From Actinomycetes bacterium (lineage in GTDB: Bacteria > Actinomycetota > Acidimicrobiia > Acidimicrobiales > Microtrichaceae): a stretch of 8,785 bases of DNA. The DNA is taken from contig JAFAFZ010000025.1 in the NCBI GenBank assembly GCA_023423215.1, forward strand, positions 1 through 8,785, given 5' to 3'. Made by a program: the position numbers and the translations under genes. Positions 1 through 7,248 of the stretch are shown here, one piece after another. The notes under the pieces are model-generated. The model ran no database searches. It was not told the origin of the DNA and worked only from the letters and a program-made list of their open reading frames with translations. Each line of letters starts with the position of its first letter. Positions within the stretch are counted from its first letter, which is position 1.

Positions 1-592
1 GCGGAGGGGCGTACCCGCCGCCACCACCGCCGGCGAACGCGTTGCGGTTCTTCTTCCACTTCGAGCGCTTCACCAGGCCGACGATCAGGAAGATCACGCC
101 GAGCACGAAGAACAGGGCGCCGCCGGCGAGACCGCCGCCGCCGGTGACCAGCTTCGAGAAGCCGGGGAAGGGCACGACGGCGTACTCGCCACCGGTGCTG
201 TCGAACTCACTGGCTTCGCAGCGGATCAGGTAGTTGCGACCCGCCACGGTGTCGAAGGAGTACGTGAAGTCGAGGCTGGTGCCGTTGGTGGTCTCGACCG
301 AACCGCTGGAGCCGGCGGGCGGGTCGTCGAAGGTGACGGCCCCGCCGTTCTCCTCCTGGCCCTCGCAGGTCAGGTTCGGGGTGCTCGACAGGATGATCGC
401 CGTGCCGCCGGTGGCCGCCAGGTCGGCGGTGTCGCCGAGCGCGACGGTCGAGGACCCCTCGACGACGTCGGACAGGTCGCCGGCGAAGCCGACGAAGCTG
501 GCGCAGCCGACGCCGCAACCGACGAGGGACAGCACGAGCAGCACGAGGCCGGTGATCAGCGCGCCCTTGGGCGCTTTCGTTCCGTCTGCCAT
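1..592 (-). CDS. Unidentified membrane protein or lipoprotein, C-terminus cut by window edge
   Basis: I do not recognise a named family. The visible 197 residues begin at an ATG (590-592) preceded by a clear AAGGAG Shine-Dalgarno five bases upstream. An N-terminal segment (MADGTKAPKG, two lysines) leads into a hydrophobic stretch at about residues 11-30. This contains LVGC at 23-26, which fits a lipobox, so the protein could be a lipoprotein or simply anchored by a first helix. Residues about 31-150 form a polar outside domain with two cysteines (C76, C125) that could pair. A second helix at about 153-174 is followed by a strongly basic stretch (KRSKWKKNRN) and a glycine-rich run ending in PP. 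The layout resembles small actinobacterial envelope proteins with a short beta-rich outer domain between two helices, but that is an impression. It lies 139 bp after dapC on the same strand and probably has its own promoter. Confidence 0.75.
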   Translation of the reverse strand, partial: MADGTKAPKGALITGLVLLVLSLVGCGVGCASFVGFAGDLSDVVEGSSTVALGDTADLAATGGTAIILSSTPNLTCEGQEENGGAVTFDDPPAGSSGSVETTNGTSLDFTYSFDTVAGRNYLIRCEASEFDSTGGEYAVVPFPGFSKLVTGGGGLAGGALFFVLGVIFLIVGLVKRSKWKKNRNAFAGGGGGGYAPP

Positions 593-597
593 GAGGG

Positions 598-628
598 CTC
601 CTTGTCCGGGACCGACACGAGCGGTCCC
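598..628 (-). promoter_or_regulatory. Strong Shine-Dalgarno preceded by a 7-bp hairpin
   Basis: On the minus strand a perfect 7-bp stem (GGGACCG / CGGTCCC, 622-628 with 608-614, 7-nt loop) ends four bases before the AAGGAG ribosome-binding site (598-603) of the membrane protein gene. There is no T-run after the stem, so it may be the remnant or GC-rich form of a terminator behind dapC, or a structure affecting ribosome access. The rest of the 593-731 gap shows only a weak -10-like CATACT (650-655) without a convincing -35. Confidence 0.4.
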
Positions 629-731
629 CCGTGATGGCACGTGGACCTCAGTATGTCGGCCACCTGAGAGGTATCGGCGGATCCTCGACGGTGCTGGAGG
701 CCGCTCGGTCAGCCGGCGGTCGACCGGTCGT

Positions 732-1868
732 TCAGCCGGCGGCGAGGCGCCGTTCGACGAGGTCGAGCTGGTCGTCCGGCTGCACCACCGCGACCCGCAC
801 GAAGCCGGGCGCGCTCGAGCCGTAGAACTCACCCGGGCTGACGATCACGCCCAGGCGACGGGCGAGCAGCTCGGCCAGTCCCCAGGCGTCGCCCTCGGGG
901 GCGGGCACCCACAGGTAGAAGCCGCCGCCGGGCAGCGGCGCCGTCAGGTCGAGCTGACCGAGGACGGCTGCGACGCGCTCCAGACGACCGCGGTACCGGT
1001 CGCGCTGGACCGCGACGTGCTCGTCGTCGTCGAGCGCCGCGATGCCGGCGAGCTGCGTCGGTCCCGGCACCATGAACCCGGCGTGCTTGCGGACCTCTCG
1101 CAAGAACTCGACCAGCTCGGCGTCGCCCGCGTAGAAGCCGACGCGCGCGCCTGCCAGGTTCGAGCGCTTCGACAGCGAGTGCACCGCGAGCACGCCGTCG
1201 AACCCGAGCTCGAGGATCGTGCGACCGGGCGGCAGACCGGGCCGTGCCGGCTCGCCGTCCCAGGTGAACTCGACGTAGCACTCGTCCGACAGCACCGGCA
1301 CGCCGTGCGCCCTCCCCCAGGCCGCGACGGCGCCCAGGTCGTCGAGTCCGCCGGTCGGGTTCGCGGGCGTGTTGCTCCACAAGCAGAGCGCGCGTGCGGC
1401 GTCCTCGGGGTCGATGGCGTCGACGTCGAGGCGCCACGCGTCGTCGACGGGGACCGGCACGGCGCGGCACCCCGCCAGCAGGCCGCCCATCTCGTAGGAG
1501 GGGTAGCTGACAGCCGGGTACAGCACGGTGTCGCGATCCGGTCGGCGCAGTCGCAGCCAGTGCGGCAGGCCGGCGACCAGCTCCTTCGAGCCGATGCAGG
1601 CGGCCACCTGCGCGTCGGGCACCGTGATGCCGAGCCGTCGGTCGAACCAGCGGACCACGGCGTCGCGGAACGCGGCGGTGCCGATCGACGGCGGGTAGGA
1701 CCGGGCGGCGGCCGACTCGGCCAGCGCCTGCACGACCGCCTCGGGCGGCGGATCGCACGGCGTGCCGATGGACAGGTCGACGACGGTGCCGTGCTCGGCC
1801 TCGGCCAGCTCGATCAGCGGGCGGAGGCGGTCGTAGGGGTACGGCGGTGGGACGAAGCCGACGGTCAT
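732..1868 (-). CDS. dapC: N-succinyldiaminopimelate aminotransferase, PLP-dependent class I/II
   Basis: This 378-residue fold-type I aminotransferase most resembles actinobacterial DapC, which converts N-succinyl-2-amino-6-ketopimelate to N-succinyl-LL-diaminopimelate with glutamate as amino donor. Visible landmarks are GSKE (93-96), NTPANPTG (166-173), D195 and Y198 for PLP binding, SLSKRSN with the Schiff-base lysine K234, and FVRVA with the substrate-carboxylate arginine R358. The length is normal for the family. The ATG (1866-1868) shares four bases (ATGA) with the stop of hflX, which supports this start and suggests translational coupling. Two genes upstream is dapF, which acts later in the same pathway, so the context supports the DapC call over other aminotransferases. 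Substrate assignment from sequence alone remains less certain than the fold. Confidence 0.88.
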   Translation of the reverse strand: MTVGFVPPPYPYDRLRPLIELAEAEHGTVVDLSIGTPCDPPPEAVVQALAESAAARSYPPSIGTAAFRDAVVRWFDRRLGITVPDAQVAACIGSKELVAGLPHWLRLRRPDRDTVLYPAVSYPSYEMGGLLAGCRAVPVPVDDAWRLDVDAIDPEDAARALCLWSNTPANPTGGLDDLGAVAAWGRAHGVPVLSDECYVEFTWDGEPARPGLPPGRTILELGFDGVLAVHSLSKRSNLAGARVGFYAGDAELVEFLREVRKHAGFMVPGPTQLAGIAALDDDEHVAVQRDRYRGRLERVAAVLGQLDLTAPLPGGGFYLWVPAPEGDAWGLAELLARRLGVIVSPGEFYGSSAPGFVRVAVVQPDDQLDLVERRLAAG

Positions 1869-3289
1869 CGGGCGGACACGGTACCGGCCCCGACGTCCTC
1901 GACCAGGAAGTCGTCGAAGCGTCCGACCTCGGACGCCTCGAGCCGGACCGACACCCGCACGCCCGAGTCCTCGGCGGTCTCGGTGAGCACCTCGCCCGAG
2001 CGGTGCAGCGCCGCCAGGACGTCGCCCCGCTCGTACGGCACGAACATCTGCACCGCCGGCACCAGCGAGCGGAGCCGGTCGCCGATGCGCAGCAGCAGCT
2101 CGTCGACGCCCTCGCCGGTCGCCGCGGAGATGGCGACGGAACCGGGGTGCGCGTCGGCCAGACGACGCGCCTCGTCCGAGACGTCCGCCTTGTTGAAGAC
2201 GAGCAGCTCGGGCACGTCGTGGCCGCCGATCTCGTCGACGACCTGGCGGACGGCGCGCATGTGGCCCTCGGGGTCCGGTCCCGATCCGTCGACGACGTGC
2301 ACGAGCAGGTCGCCCTCGTTCACGACGTCGAGCGTCGACGCGAAGGCCTGCACCAGCTGGTGCGGCAGCTTCTTCACGAAGCCGACCGTGTCGGTCAGCA
2401 GCACCGACTCGCCGCCCGGCAGCTGCAGGCGTCGGGTGGTCGCGTCGAGCGTGGCGAAGAGTCGGTCCTCGACCAGGACGCCCGCCGAGGTGAGCCGGTT
2501 GAGCAACGTCGACTTGCCGGCGTTGGTGTACCCGACGATGACGACGTGGCGCAGGCTCGAGCGGCGGCGCGACTTGCGCTGGGTGTCGCGGTGGTGGGCG
2601 ATCTGGCGCAGGTCCGCCTCGAGCTTGTGGATGAGCCGGGTGATGCGGCGGCGGTCGATCTCGAGCTGGGTCTCACCGGGACCACGTCGGGTGCCGACGC
2701 CACCGGCCTGCTGGGACATCGAGCCGCCCTTGCCGCGCAGGCGGGGCAGCCGGTACCGGAACAGCGCCAGCTGGACCTGCGCCTTGCCCTCCTGGCTGTG
2801 GGCGTTCTGGGCGAAGATGTCGAGGATGACGGCGGTGCGGTCGATGGCCGTTCGCCCGAGCTGCTTCTCGAGGTTGTACTGCTGGGCGGGGCTGAGCTCG
2901 TCGTCGAAGACGACCGTGTCGCAGTCCGTCGCCTCGGCCAGGCGGCGGATCTCCTCGACCTTGCCCTTGCCGACGTACGTCGCCGGATCGGGGCTGTTGC
3001 GCCGCTGCACGACCCGCCCGACGACGTCCGCGCCGGCGGTGTCCACCAGCAGCGCGAGCTCTTCGAGGGACTCCTCGACGGCCTCGTCGTCGTGGGGCGG
3101 GAAGCTGACGCCGACGACCAGGATGCGCTCACGGAAGGTGCGCTCGATGAACGCGCTGGTCTCGCCGCCGAAGTCGCCGAACGCGCCGCGGTGCGTGTCG
3201 ACGTCGGCGACGTCCTCCGCGAGGTCGAGCTCCATGTCGTCCGGCAGGTCGGCGGGCTGGTCGGACCCGTTCGGCTCGAGCTCGCTCAC
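1865..3289 (-). CDS. hflX: GTPase HflX, ribosome-associated
   Basis: HflX is a cytoplasmic GTPase that binds the large ribosomal subunit and can split stalled or stressed 70S ribosomes. The 474-residue product has the HflX N-terminal domain (about 52-180), the diagnostic glycine-rich signature GGVGTRRGPGETQLE (196-210) followed by a charged helical linker, and the G domain with G1 GYTNAGKS (253-260), G2 region ATLD (279-282), G3 DTVG (300-303), G4 NKAD (366-369) and G5 around ISAATG (387-392). A C-terminal domain follows. The GTG start (3287-3289) overlaps the dapF stop as GTGA. Longer open frame upstream is arginine-rich shadow of dapF and is not part of the gene. An acidic N-terminal extension of about 45 residues precedes the conserved region. 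In E. coli hflX is also near miaA, so this neighbourhood is familiar. Confidence 0.96.
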   Translation of the reverse strand: MSELEPNGSDQPADLPDDMELDLAEDVADVDTHRGAFGDFGGETSAFIERTFRERILVVGVSFPPHDDEAVEESLEELALLVDTAGADVVGRVVQRRNSPDPATYVGKGKVEEIRRLAEATDCDTVVFDDELSPAQQYNLEKQLGRTAIDRTAVILDIFAQNAHSQEGKAQVQLALFRYRLPRLRGKGGSMSQQAGGVGTRRGPGETQLEIDRRRITRLIHKLEADLRQIAHHRDTQRKSRRRSSLRHVVIVGYTNAGKSTLLNRLTSAGVLVEDRLFATLDATTRRLQLPGGESVLLTDTVGFVKKLPHQLVQAFASTLDVVNEGDLLVHVVDGSGPDPEGHMRAVRQVVDEIGGHDVPELLVFNKADVSDEARRLADAHPGSVAISAATGEGVDELLLRIGDRLRSLVPAVQMFVPYERGDVLAALHRSGEVLTETAEDSGVRVSVRLEASEVGRFDDFLVEDVGAGTVSAR

Positions 3290-4080
3290 GGGACGATCAC
3301 CTCGGCGACGAAGGTCGCGGGACCGGTGAGCAGCAGGGTGTCGCCGACGTCGACGACGGCGACGCCGCCGGGCATCTTCACCGTCACGTGCGGGCCGACC
3401 AGTCCCCACTCGTGCACGACGGCCGCCGCGACGGTCGCGCCGGAGCCGCACGCCTCGGTCACGCCGGCGCCACGCTCCCAGACCCGCAGCTGCAGCTCGT
3501 CCGGTCCGAGCACCTTCACGAAGTGCACGTTGATGCCCTCGGGGTACTCGGCCTCGAGCCGGGGTCCGTCGACGGTCAGCTCCACGCGGGACGGGTCCTC
3601 GACCAGCAGGACCAGGTGCGGGTTGCCGATGTCGCGGGTCGCACGGCGGGTCGCCGGGTATGCGACGGTCTCGGGAGCCAGCTCGGGTCCGGCGGTGGCG
3701 GCGCCCATGTCGACCTGCATCCAGACCTCGTTGCCGTCGTCGCCGCGCACGGTGCGCAGGTGGCGCACGCCCCCGGGCGTCTCGATGCGGAGCTCCCCCT
3801 CGGTCCGGCCCTGGTGGCGCAGGAGCGCCTGGCCGAGGCAGCGGATGCCGTTGCCGGAGATCTCGGCCTCGGACCCGTCGGCGTTCAGCAGCACCATGCA
3901 GGCGTCGTGACCCGGCTCGGACGGGGCGAGCGCGTGGATCAGGCCGTCCGCGCCCAGACCGCGACGGCGATCGCACAGCGCGACGGCGAGCTGCGGGTCG
4001 GGCGCCAGGCCGGGGTTCTGGTCGGCCAGCGCCACCAGGAAGTCGTTGCCCAGTCCGTGGTGCTTGGTCAGTCGTCGCAC
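3286..4080 (-). CDS. dapF: Diaminopimelate epimerase with Ser at the first catalytic Cys position
   Basis: DapF interconverts LL- and meso-diaminopimelate, the last-but-one step to lysine and the source of the peptidoglycan cross-linking residue. Two mirrored half-domains are visible in 264 residues: HGLGNDF (8-14), NADGSEAE (66-73), SGNGIRC (75-81), GNPH (152-155), GINVHF (182-187), WERG (201-204) and EACGSGAT (209-216). The second catalytic cysteine is present (C211). The first, normally the Cys of CGNG, is Ser75 (codon TCC at 3856-3858), which is unusual for a two-cysteine epimerase; C81 is the separate conserved Arg-Cys position. The GTG start (4078-4080) has GGAG six bases upstream (4087-4090), with a short hairpin (4095-4108) just before it. 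It follows miaA after 85 bp and overlaps hflX by four bases. Confidence 0.93.
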   Translation of the reverse strand: MRRLTKHHGLGNDFLVALADQNPGLAPDPQLAVALCDRRRGLGADGLIHALAPSEPGHDACMVLLNADGSEAEISGNGIRCLGQALLRHQGRTEGELRIETPGGVRHLRTVRGDDGNEVWMQVDMGAATAGPELAPETVAYPATRRATRDIGNPHLVLLVEDPSRVELTVDGPRLEAEYPEGINVHFVKVLGPDELQLRVWERGAGVTEACGSGATVAAAVVHEWGLVGPHVTVKMPGGVAVVDVGDTLLLTGPATFVAEVIVP

Positions 4081-4165
4081 GTGCTGCTCCGTCGAGCGCC
4101 GTGGCGCTTCCGCGGAGCTTCGACCCGTCCACCGTAGCGGCGGCAGTGGCACCGCCCGCAGCGGG

Positions 4166-5134
4166 TTAGGGCTCCGCGGGCCAGCCGGCGCCGGCCCAGT
4201 GGGCGTCGAGCGCATCCACGGTGGCGAGCGGGTCGCCGTCGTGGTCGAACCAGGTGATGCGCGGGTCCCGGCGGAACCAGCGGATCTGGCGCACCGCGAA
4301 CTGCCGGGTGCGGTCCACCGCCAGTGCGACGGCCTCGTCCAGGGTGCAGCTCCCGTCCAGGTGCGCCAGCAGCTCCTTGTAGCCGAGCGCCTGCGCGGCG
4401 GTGCGCGAGATGCCCTCGGGGCGTGCGGCCAGGGTCCGCACCTCGTCCAGGAACCCCTCGTCGAGCTGCACGGCGTACCGCTCGGCGATGCGCCGCCGGA
4501 GCACGTCCCGGTCGACGCGCAGGCCGGCGAGCACGATCGGGGTCGGCGGGTAGGCGTCCAGTCCGGGGCCGAACTCCGAGAACCGTCGACCGGAGCCGAG
4601 CGTGACCTCGAGTGCCCGGATCGTGCGGCGACGGTTGCCGGGCTCGATGCGGGCCGCGGCCTCGGGGTCGAGCTCGACGAGGCGGCGGTGCAGGGCGAGG
4701 GTGTCGTCCTGGGCCTGGAGCTGCGCGGCGACCTCGGGGTACCTGCCGGGCAGCTCGAGCCGGTCGACCACCGCCTGGAGGTAGAGCCCGGTGCCGCCGA
4801 CGAGGATCGCCCGTCCTCCACGCGACTCGATGTCGTAGATCGCGGCGTCGGCCGCGTCGCGGAACTCGGCGACCGAGAACTCGTCGCCGGGGTCGGCCAG
4901 GTCGAGCAGGTGGTGCGGCACACGCCGGCGCTCGTCCGCGGTCGGGCTGGCCGTGCCGACGTCCATGCCCCGGTAGACCTGCATCGAGTCGACGGTGACG
5001 AGCTCCACCAGCTCGCCCGCGGCGCGTCGCCGCTCGGCCAGCGCGAGCGCGACCGACGACTTGCCGGACGCGGTCGGCCCGACGAGCGCCAGGTGACGGC
5101 CGGGCTCGCCCGGACCGCCGGCGGACGCGCTCAC
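4166..5134 (-). CDS. miaA: tRNA dimethylallyltransferase (tRNA A37 isopentenylation)
   Basis: MiaA transfers the dimethylallyl group from dimethylallyl diphosphate to N6 of adenosine 37 in tRNAs reading codons that start with U, giving i6A37. The 322-residue product has the P-loop GPTASGKS (19-26), the VDSMQVYRGMDVGTASP block (48-64) with catalytic-region D49, GGTGLYLQA (113-121), NRRRTIRALE (167-176), QALGYKEL (248-255) and the tRNA-binding RQFAVRQIRWFRRD (277-290). The length is typical. The GTG start (5132-5134) shares GTGA with the stop of the preceding kinase-like gene, so translation is probably coupled. It ends with TAA, unlike its neighbours, and is followed by an 85-bp gap containing only short GC-rich inverted repeats before dapF. 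Confidence 0.97.
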   Translation of the reverse strand: MSASAGGPGEPGRHLALVGPTASGKSSVALALAERRRAAGELVELVTVDSMQVYRGMDVGTASPTADERRRVPHHLLDLADPGDEFSVAEFRDAADAAIYDIESRGGRAILVGGTGLYLQAVVDRLELPGRYPEVAAQLQAQDDTLALHRRLVELDPEAAARIEPGNRRRTIRALEVTLGSGRRFSEFGPGLDAYPPTPIVLAGLRVDRDVLRRRIAERYAVQLDEGFLDEVRTLAARPEGISRTAAQALGYKELLAHLDGSCTLDEAVALAVDRTRQFAVRQIRWFRRDPRITWFDHDGDPLATVDALDAHWAGAGWPAEP

Positions 5135-5748
5135 CCGGTGAGCTCGTGTGCGAGCTCGTCCGCGAGCAGGTACCAGTCGAGTCGGACCGGGTCAGGACGC
5201 GCCGCAGGATCGTCGAGCGCCGCGCCGTAGTGCTCGAAGAACGCGTGGATCGGCGCGGGACCGAACCGGGCGACCAGGTCGCGTGCGGCCACGGCCAGGT
5301 CCAGGTGCGGGTCCGCCAGGGCGACGTCGGCCCAGTCGGCGAAGCCGATCGGCGTCGGCCCGTCGAGGCGCAGCGCGGCGAACGTCGGGCGCCCGTGCGA
5401 GAGCACGAGCGACCCCGCATCGGGTGCGACGGGCGTGCCGTCGCGCAGGACCTCCACCAGCCGATCGCGGCTCAGGTGCCGGTACGCAGGTCCCGGCTCG
5501 TTCGTGCCGTGCTGCGCCCGCTCGACCAGCTCGGCGGGTCCGAGCACCAGTTCGGGATCCGCCCGCAGCTCGTCCGGCACCGGGACCGAGTGCAGGCGGG
5601 CGAGCGTCGTCGCCAGGGACTGGATGGTGCGCTCGGCCTCGTAGCGGTGCTCGGGTTCGCTCCCGGCGACGCCGGACGTCCCCGCGTCGAGACCTGCGGC
5701 TGCCACCAGGGGCACGAGCGCCGAGCTGCGGCGCCCGGGGCCGTTCAC
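5131..5748 (-). CDS. Aminoglycoside-phosphotransferase-like pseudokinase, N-lobe missing
   Basis: The 205-residue product resembles the C-lobe of aminoglycoside phosphotransferase (APH/ChoK-like) kinases. RTIQSLATTLARLHSVPV (40-57) matches the helix near the lobe junction. SLVLSHGRPTFAAL (113-126) sits where the catalytic loop HGDxxxxN should be. IGFADWADVALADPHLDLAVAARDL (134-158) matches the metal-binding and activation region, and RLDWYLLADEL (189-199) matches the C-terminal helix. The catalytic Asp is Arg120 and the metal-binding Asn is Ala125, while the later Asp (D138) remains. Only about 38 residues precede the C-lobe, so the nucleotide-binding N-lobe is absent. Overlaps of four bases (GTGA) with miaB upstream and miaA downstream show it is expressed with them and fix its GTG start (5746-5748). 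Kinase activity is unlikely. A binding or scaffold role in tRNA modification is a guess from context. Confidence 0.7.
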   Translation of the reverse strand: MNGPGRRSSALVPLVAAAGLDAGTSGVAGSEPEHRYEAERTIQSLATTLARLHSVPVPDELRADPELVLGPAELVERAQHGTNEPGPAYRHLSRDRLVEVLRDGTPVAPDAGSLVLSHGRPTFAALRLDGPTPIGFADWADVALADPHLDLAVAARDLVARFGPAPIHAFFEHYGAALDDPAARPDPVRLDWYLLADELAHELTG

Positions 5749-7241
5749 CCTGCCGCGACCGGGATGCGGGTCCGGTGCGTCGGGGTCGACACGACGTCGA
5801 CGAACTCGCCGAGCAAGCTGGTCGTGGTCGCCGAGGTCACCTGCACCTGGACGTAGGTCCCCGGTCGCAACGGCGCCGGCGGCGTGAAGTGCACGAGCCG
5901 GTTCTGCCGGGTGCGACCCGAGAGCCGCGCGGGGTCACGCTTGGAGGGGCCGAGCACCAGGACCTCGTCCAGACGGCCGACCCGGGCCTCGTTCGAGCGC
6001 AGCGAAGAGCGTTCGATCACCTGGCGGAGCCGTGCCATGCGCTCGACGGCGACGTCGTGGTCGACGAAGCGGTCGACCATCTCGCCCGCCTCGGTGCCCG
6101 GGCGGGGCGAGTAGACGAAGGTGAACGCGCCGTCGTACTGCGCCTCGGCGGCGACCTCGAGCGTCGCCGCTGCGTCCGCGTCGGTCTCTCCGGGGAAGCC
6201 GACGATGATGTCGGTCGTCACCGCGAGGTCGGGGATGCCGGCGCGGGCCTCGGACAGCCGTGCCAGGTAGCGCTCGGCGGTGTAGCCCCGGTGCATCGCG
6301 GCGAGGATCGTGTCGCTGCCCGACTGGAGCGGCAGGTGCAGGTGCTCGCAGACGGTCGGCACCTGCGCCATGGCGGCGATCGTCTCGGGCCGCAGGTCCT
6401 TCGGGTGGGGGCTGGTGTAGCGCACCCGTCGGATGCCGGGCACCGAGCCGACCGCTCGCAGCAGGTCGGCGAAGAGCGGCCGGACCCGGGCGCGTTCGGC
6501 GTCGGTCCAGGCCGAGCCGACCAGGAAGGTGTCGTCGAGCACCGGGGCACCGGGTTCGGACGTGGTCGCCTGCCCGTCACGGCCACGGAGTCGCAACGTC
6601 AGGTCGCGTCCGTAGGAGTTCACGTTCTGGCCCAGCAGGGTCAGCTCGGTGACGCCCTCGGCGGCGGCTCGTTCGACCTCGGCGAGGATGTCGCCGAAGG
6701 GCCGGCTGATCTCGGGGCCACGCACCGCGGGCACGATGCAGAAGGCGCAGTTGTTGTCGCAGCCCATCTGGATGGTGACCCAGCCGGCGTAGCCGGCCTG
6801 GCGCACGACCGGCAGCGCGGAGGGGAACAGCTCGTGGTCCTCGGCGACCGTCTCGGCGAGGATCTCGACGACCGGCCGGCCCGAGTCACGCCGCTCGTGG
6901 AGCAGGTCGACCGCACGGTGCACGTTGTGCGTGCCCATCACGACGTCGACGTAGGGGGCCCGCTCGGCGACGGCGCCCTGGTCCTTCTGCGAGAGGCAGC
7001 CGGCGACGACGATCTCCATGCCGGGACGGGCGTCCTTCAGGCTCTTGAGGTGCCCGAGCGTGCCGTAGAGCTTGTTGTCGGCGTTCTCGCGGATGCAGCA
7101 GGTGTTGAGCACCACGACGTCCGCGTCGGCGACGTCGGTGGTCGCCTCCATGCCGTCGGCCTCGAGCAGGCCGGCGATGCGCTCCGAGTCGTGCTCGTTC
7201 ATCTGGCACCCGAAGGTGCGCACCACGTACTTGCCGGCCAT
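5745..7241 (-). CDS. miaB: tRNA-2-methylthio-N6-dimethylallyladenosine synthase (radical SAM)
   Basis: MiaB adds a methylthio group to i6A37 in tRNA, using MiaA's product. The 498-residue protein has the three modules of the family. The N-terminal methylthiotransferase domain carries cluster cysteines C12 (FGCQMN), C48 (NTC) and C82 (GC). The radical SAM domain has C161-x3-C165-x2-C168 (GCDNNCAFC). A TRAM RNA-binding domain lies at about 415-485, with GRTRQNRLVHF. LLGQNVNSYGRD (202-213) and LHLPLQSGSD (301-310) are further signatures. Between GRD and FADLL there is a hydrophilic insert (about 214-256) longer than in typical MiaB. The ATG (7239-7241) has no evident Shine-Dalgarno but a -10-like element seven bases upstream, suggesting a leaderless mRNA. 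Its stop overlaps the next gene's start. Confidence 0.97.
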   Translation of the reverse strand: MAGKYVVRTFGCQMNEHDSERIAGLLEADGMEATTDVADADVVVLNTCCIRENADNKLYGTLGHLKSLKDARPGMEIVVAGCLSQKDQGAVAERAPYVDVVMGTHNVHRAVDLLHERRDSGRPVVEILAETVAEDHELFPSALPVVRQAGYAGWVTIQMGCDNNCAFCIVPAVRGPEISRPFGDILAEVERAAAEGVTELTLLGQNVNSYGRDLTLRLRGRDGQATTSEPGAPVLDDTFLVGSAWTDAERARVRPLFADLLRAVGSVPGIRRVRYTSPHPKDLRPETIAAMAQVPTVCEHLHLPLQSGSDTILAAMHRGYTAERYLARLSEARAGIPDLAVTTDIIVGFPGETDADAAATLEVAAEAQYDGAFTFVYSPRPGTEAGEMVDRFVDHDVAVERMARLRQVIERSSLRSNEARVGRLDEVLVLGPSKRDPARLSGRTRQNRLVHFTPPAPLRPGTYVQVQVTSATTTSLLGEFVDVVSTPTHRTRIPVAAG

Positions 7242-7248
7242 CGGGACG

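Noticed and set aside
709..742. Direct repeat TCAGCCGGCGG (709-719 and 732-742) with a palindrome CGACCGGTCG (721-730) between
   Set aside because: Short GC-rich repeats at the dapC stop. No second pair or mobile-element features are nearby and no T-run follows, so neither an attachment site nor a terminator can be supported.
234..3329. A 1031-codon plus-strand open frame
   Set aside because: It runs antisense across dapC and hflX and is a high-GC shadow: composition is Arg/Ser/Pro-rich with no recognisable domain, while the minus strand in the same place encodes two well-conserved proteins.
3290..4132. N-terminal extension of the hflX frame up to 4132
   Set aside because: It is arginine-rich antisense-like sequence over dapF. 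The GTG at 3287-3289 overlaps the dapF stop and begins the HflX-like sequence.
4081..4923. N-terminal extension of the dapF frame up to 4923
   Set aside because: The extra sequence is out-of-frame reading of miaA and the intergenic gap. The DapF fold begins at the GTG 4078-4080, which has a well-placed GGAG.
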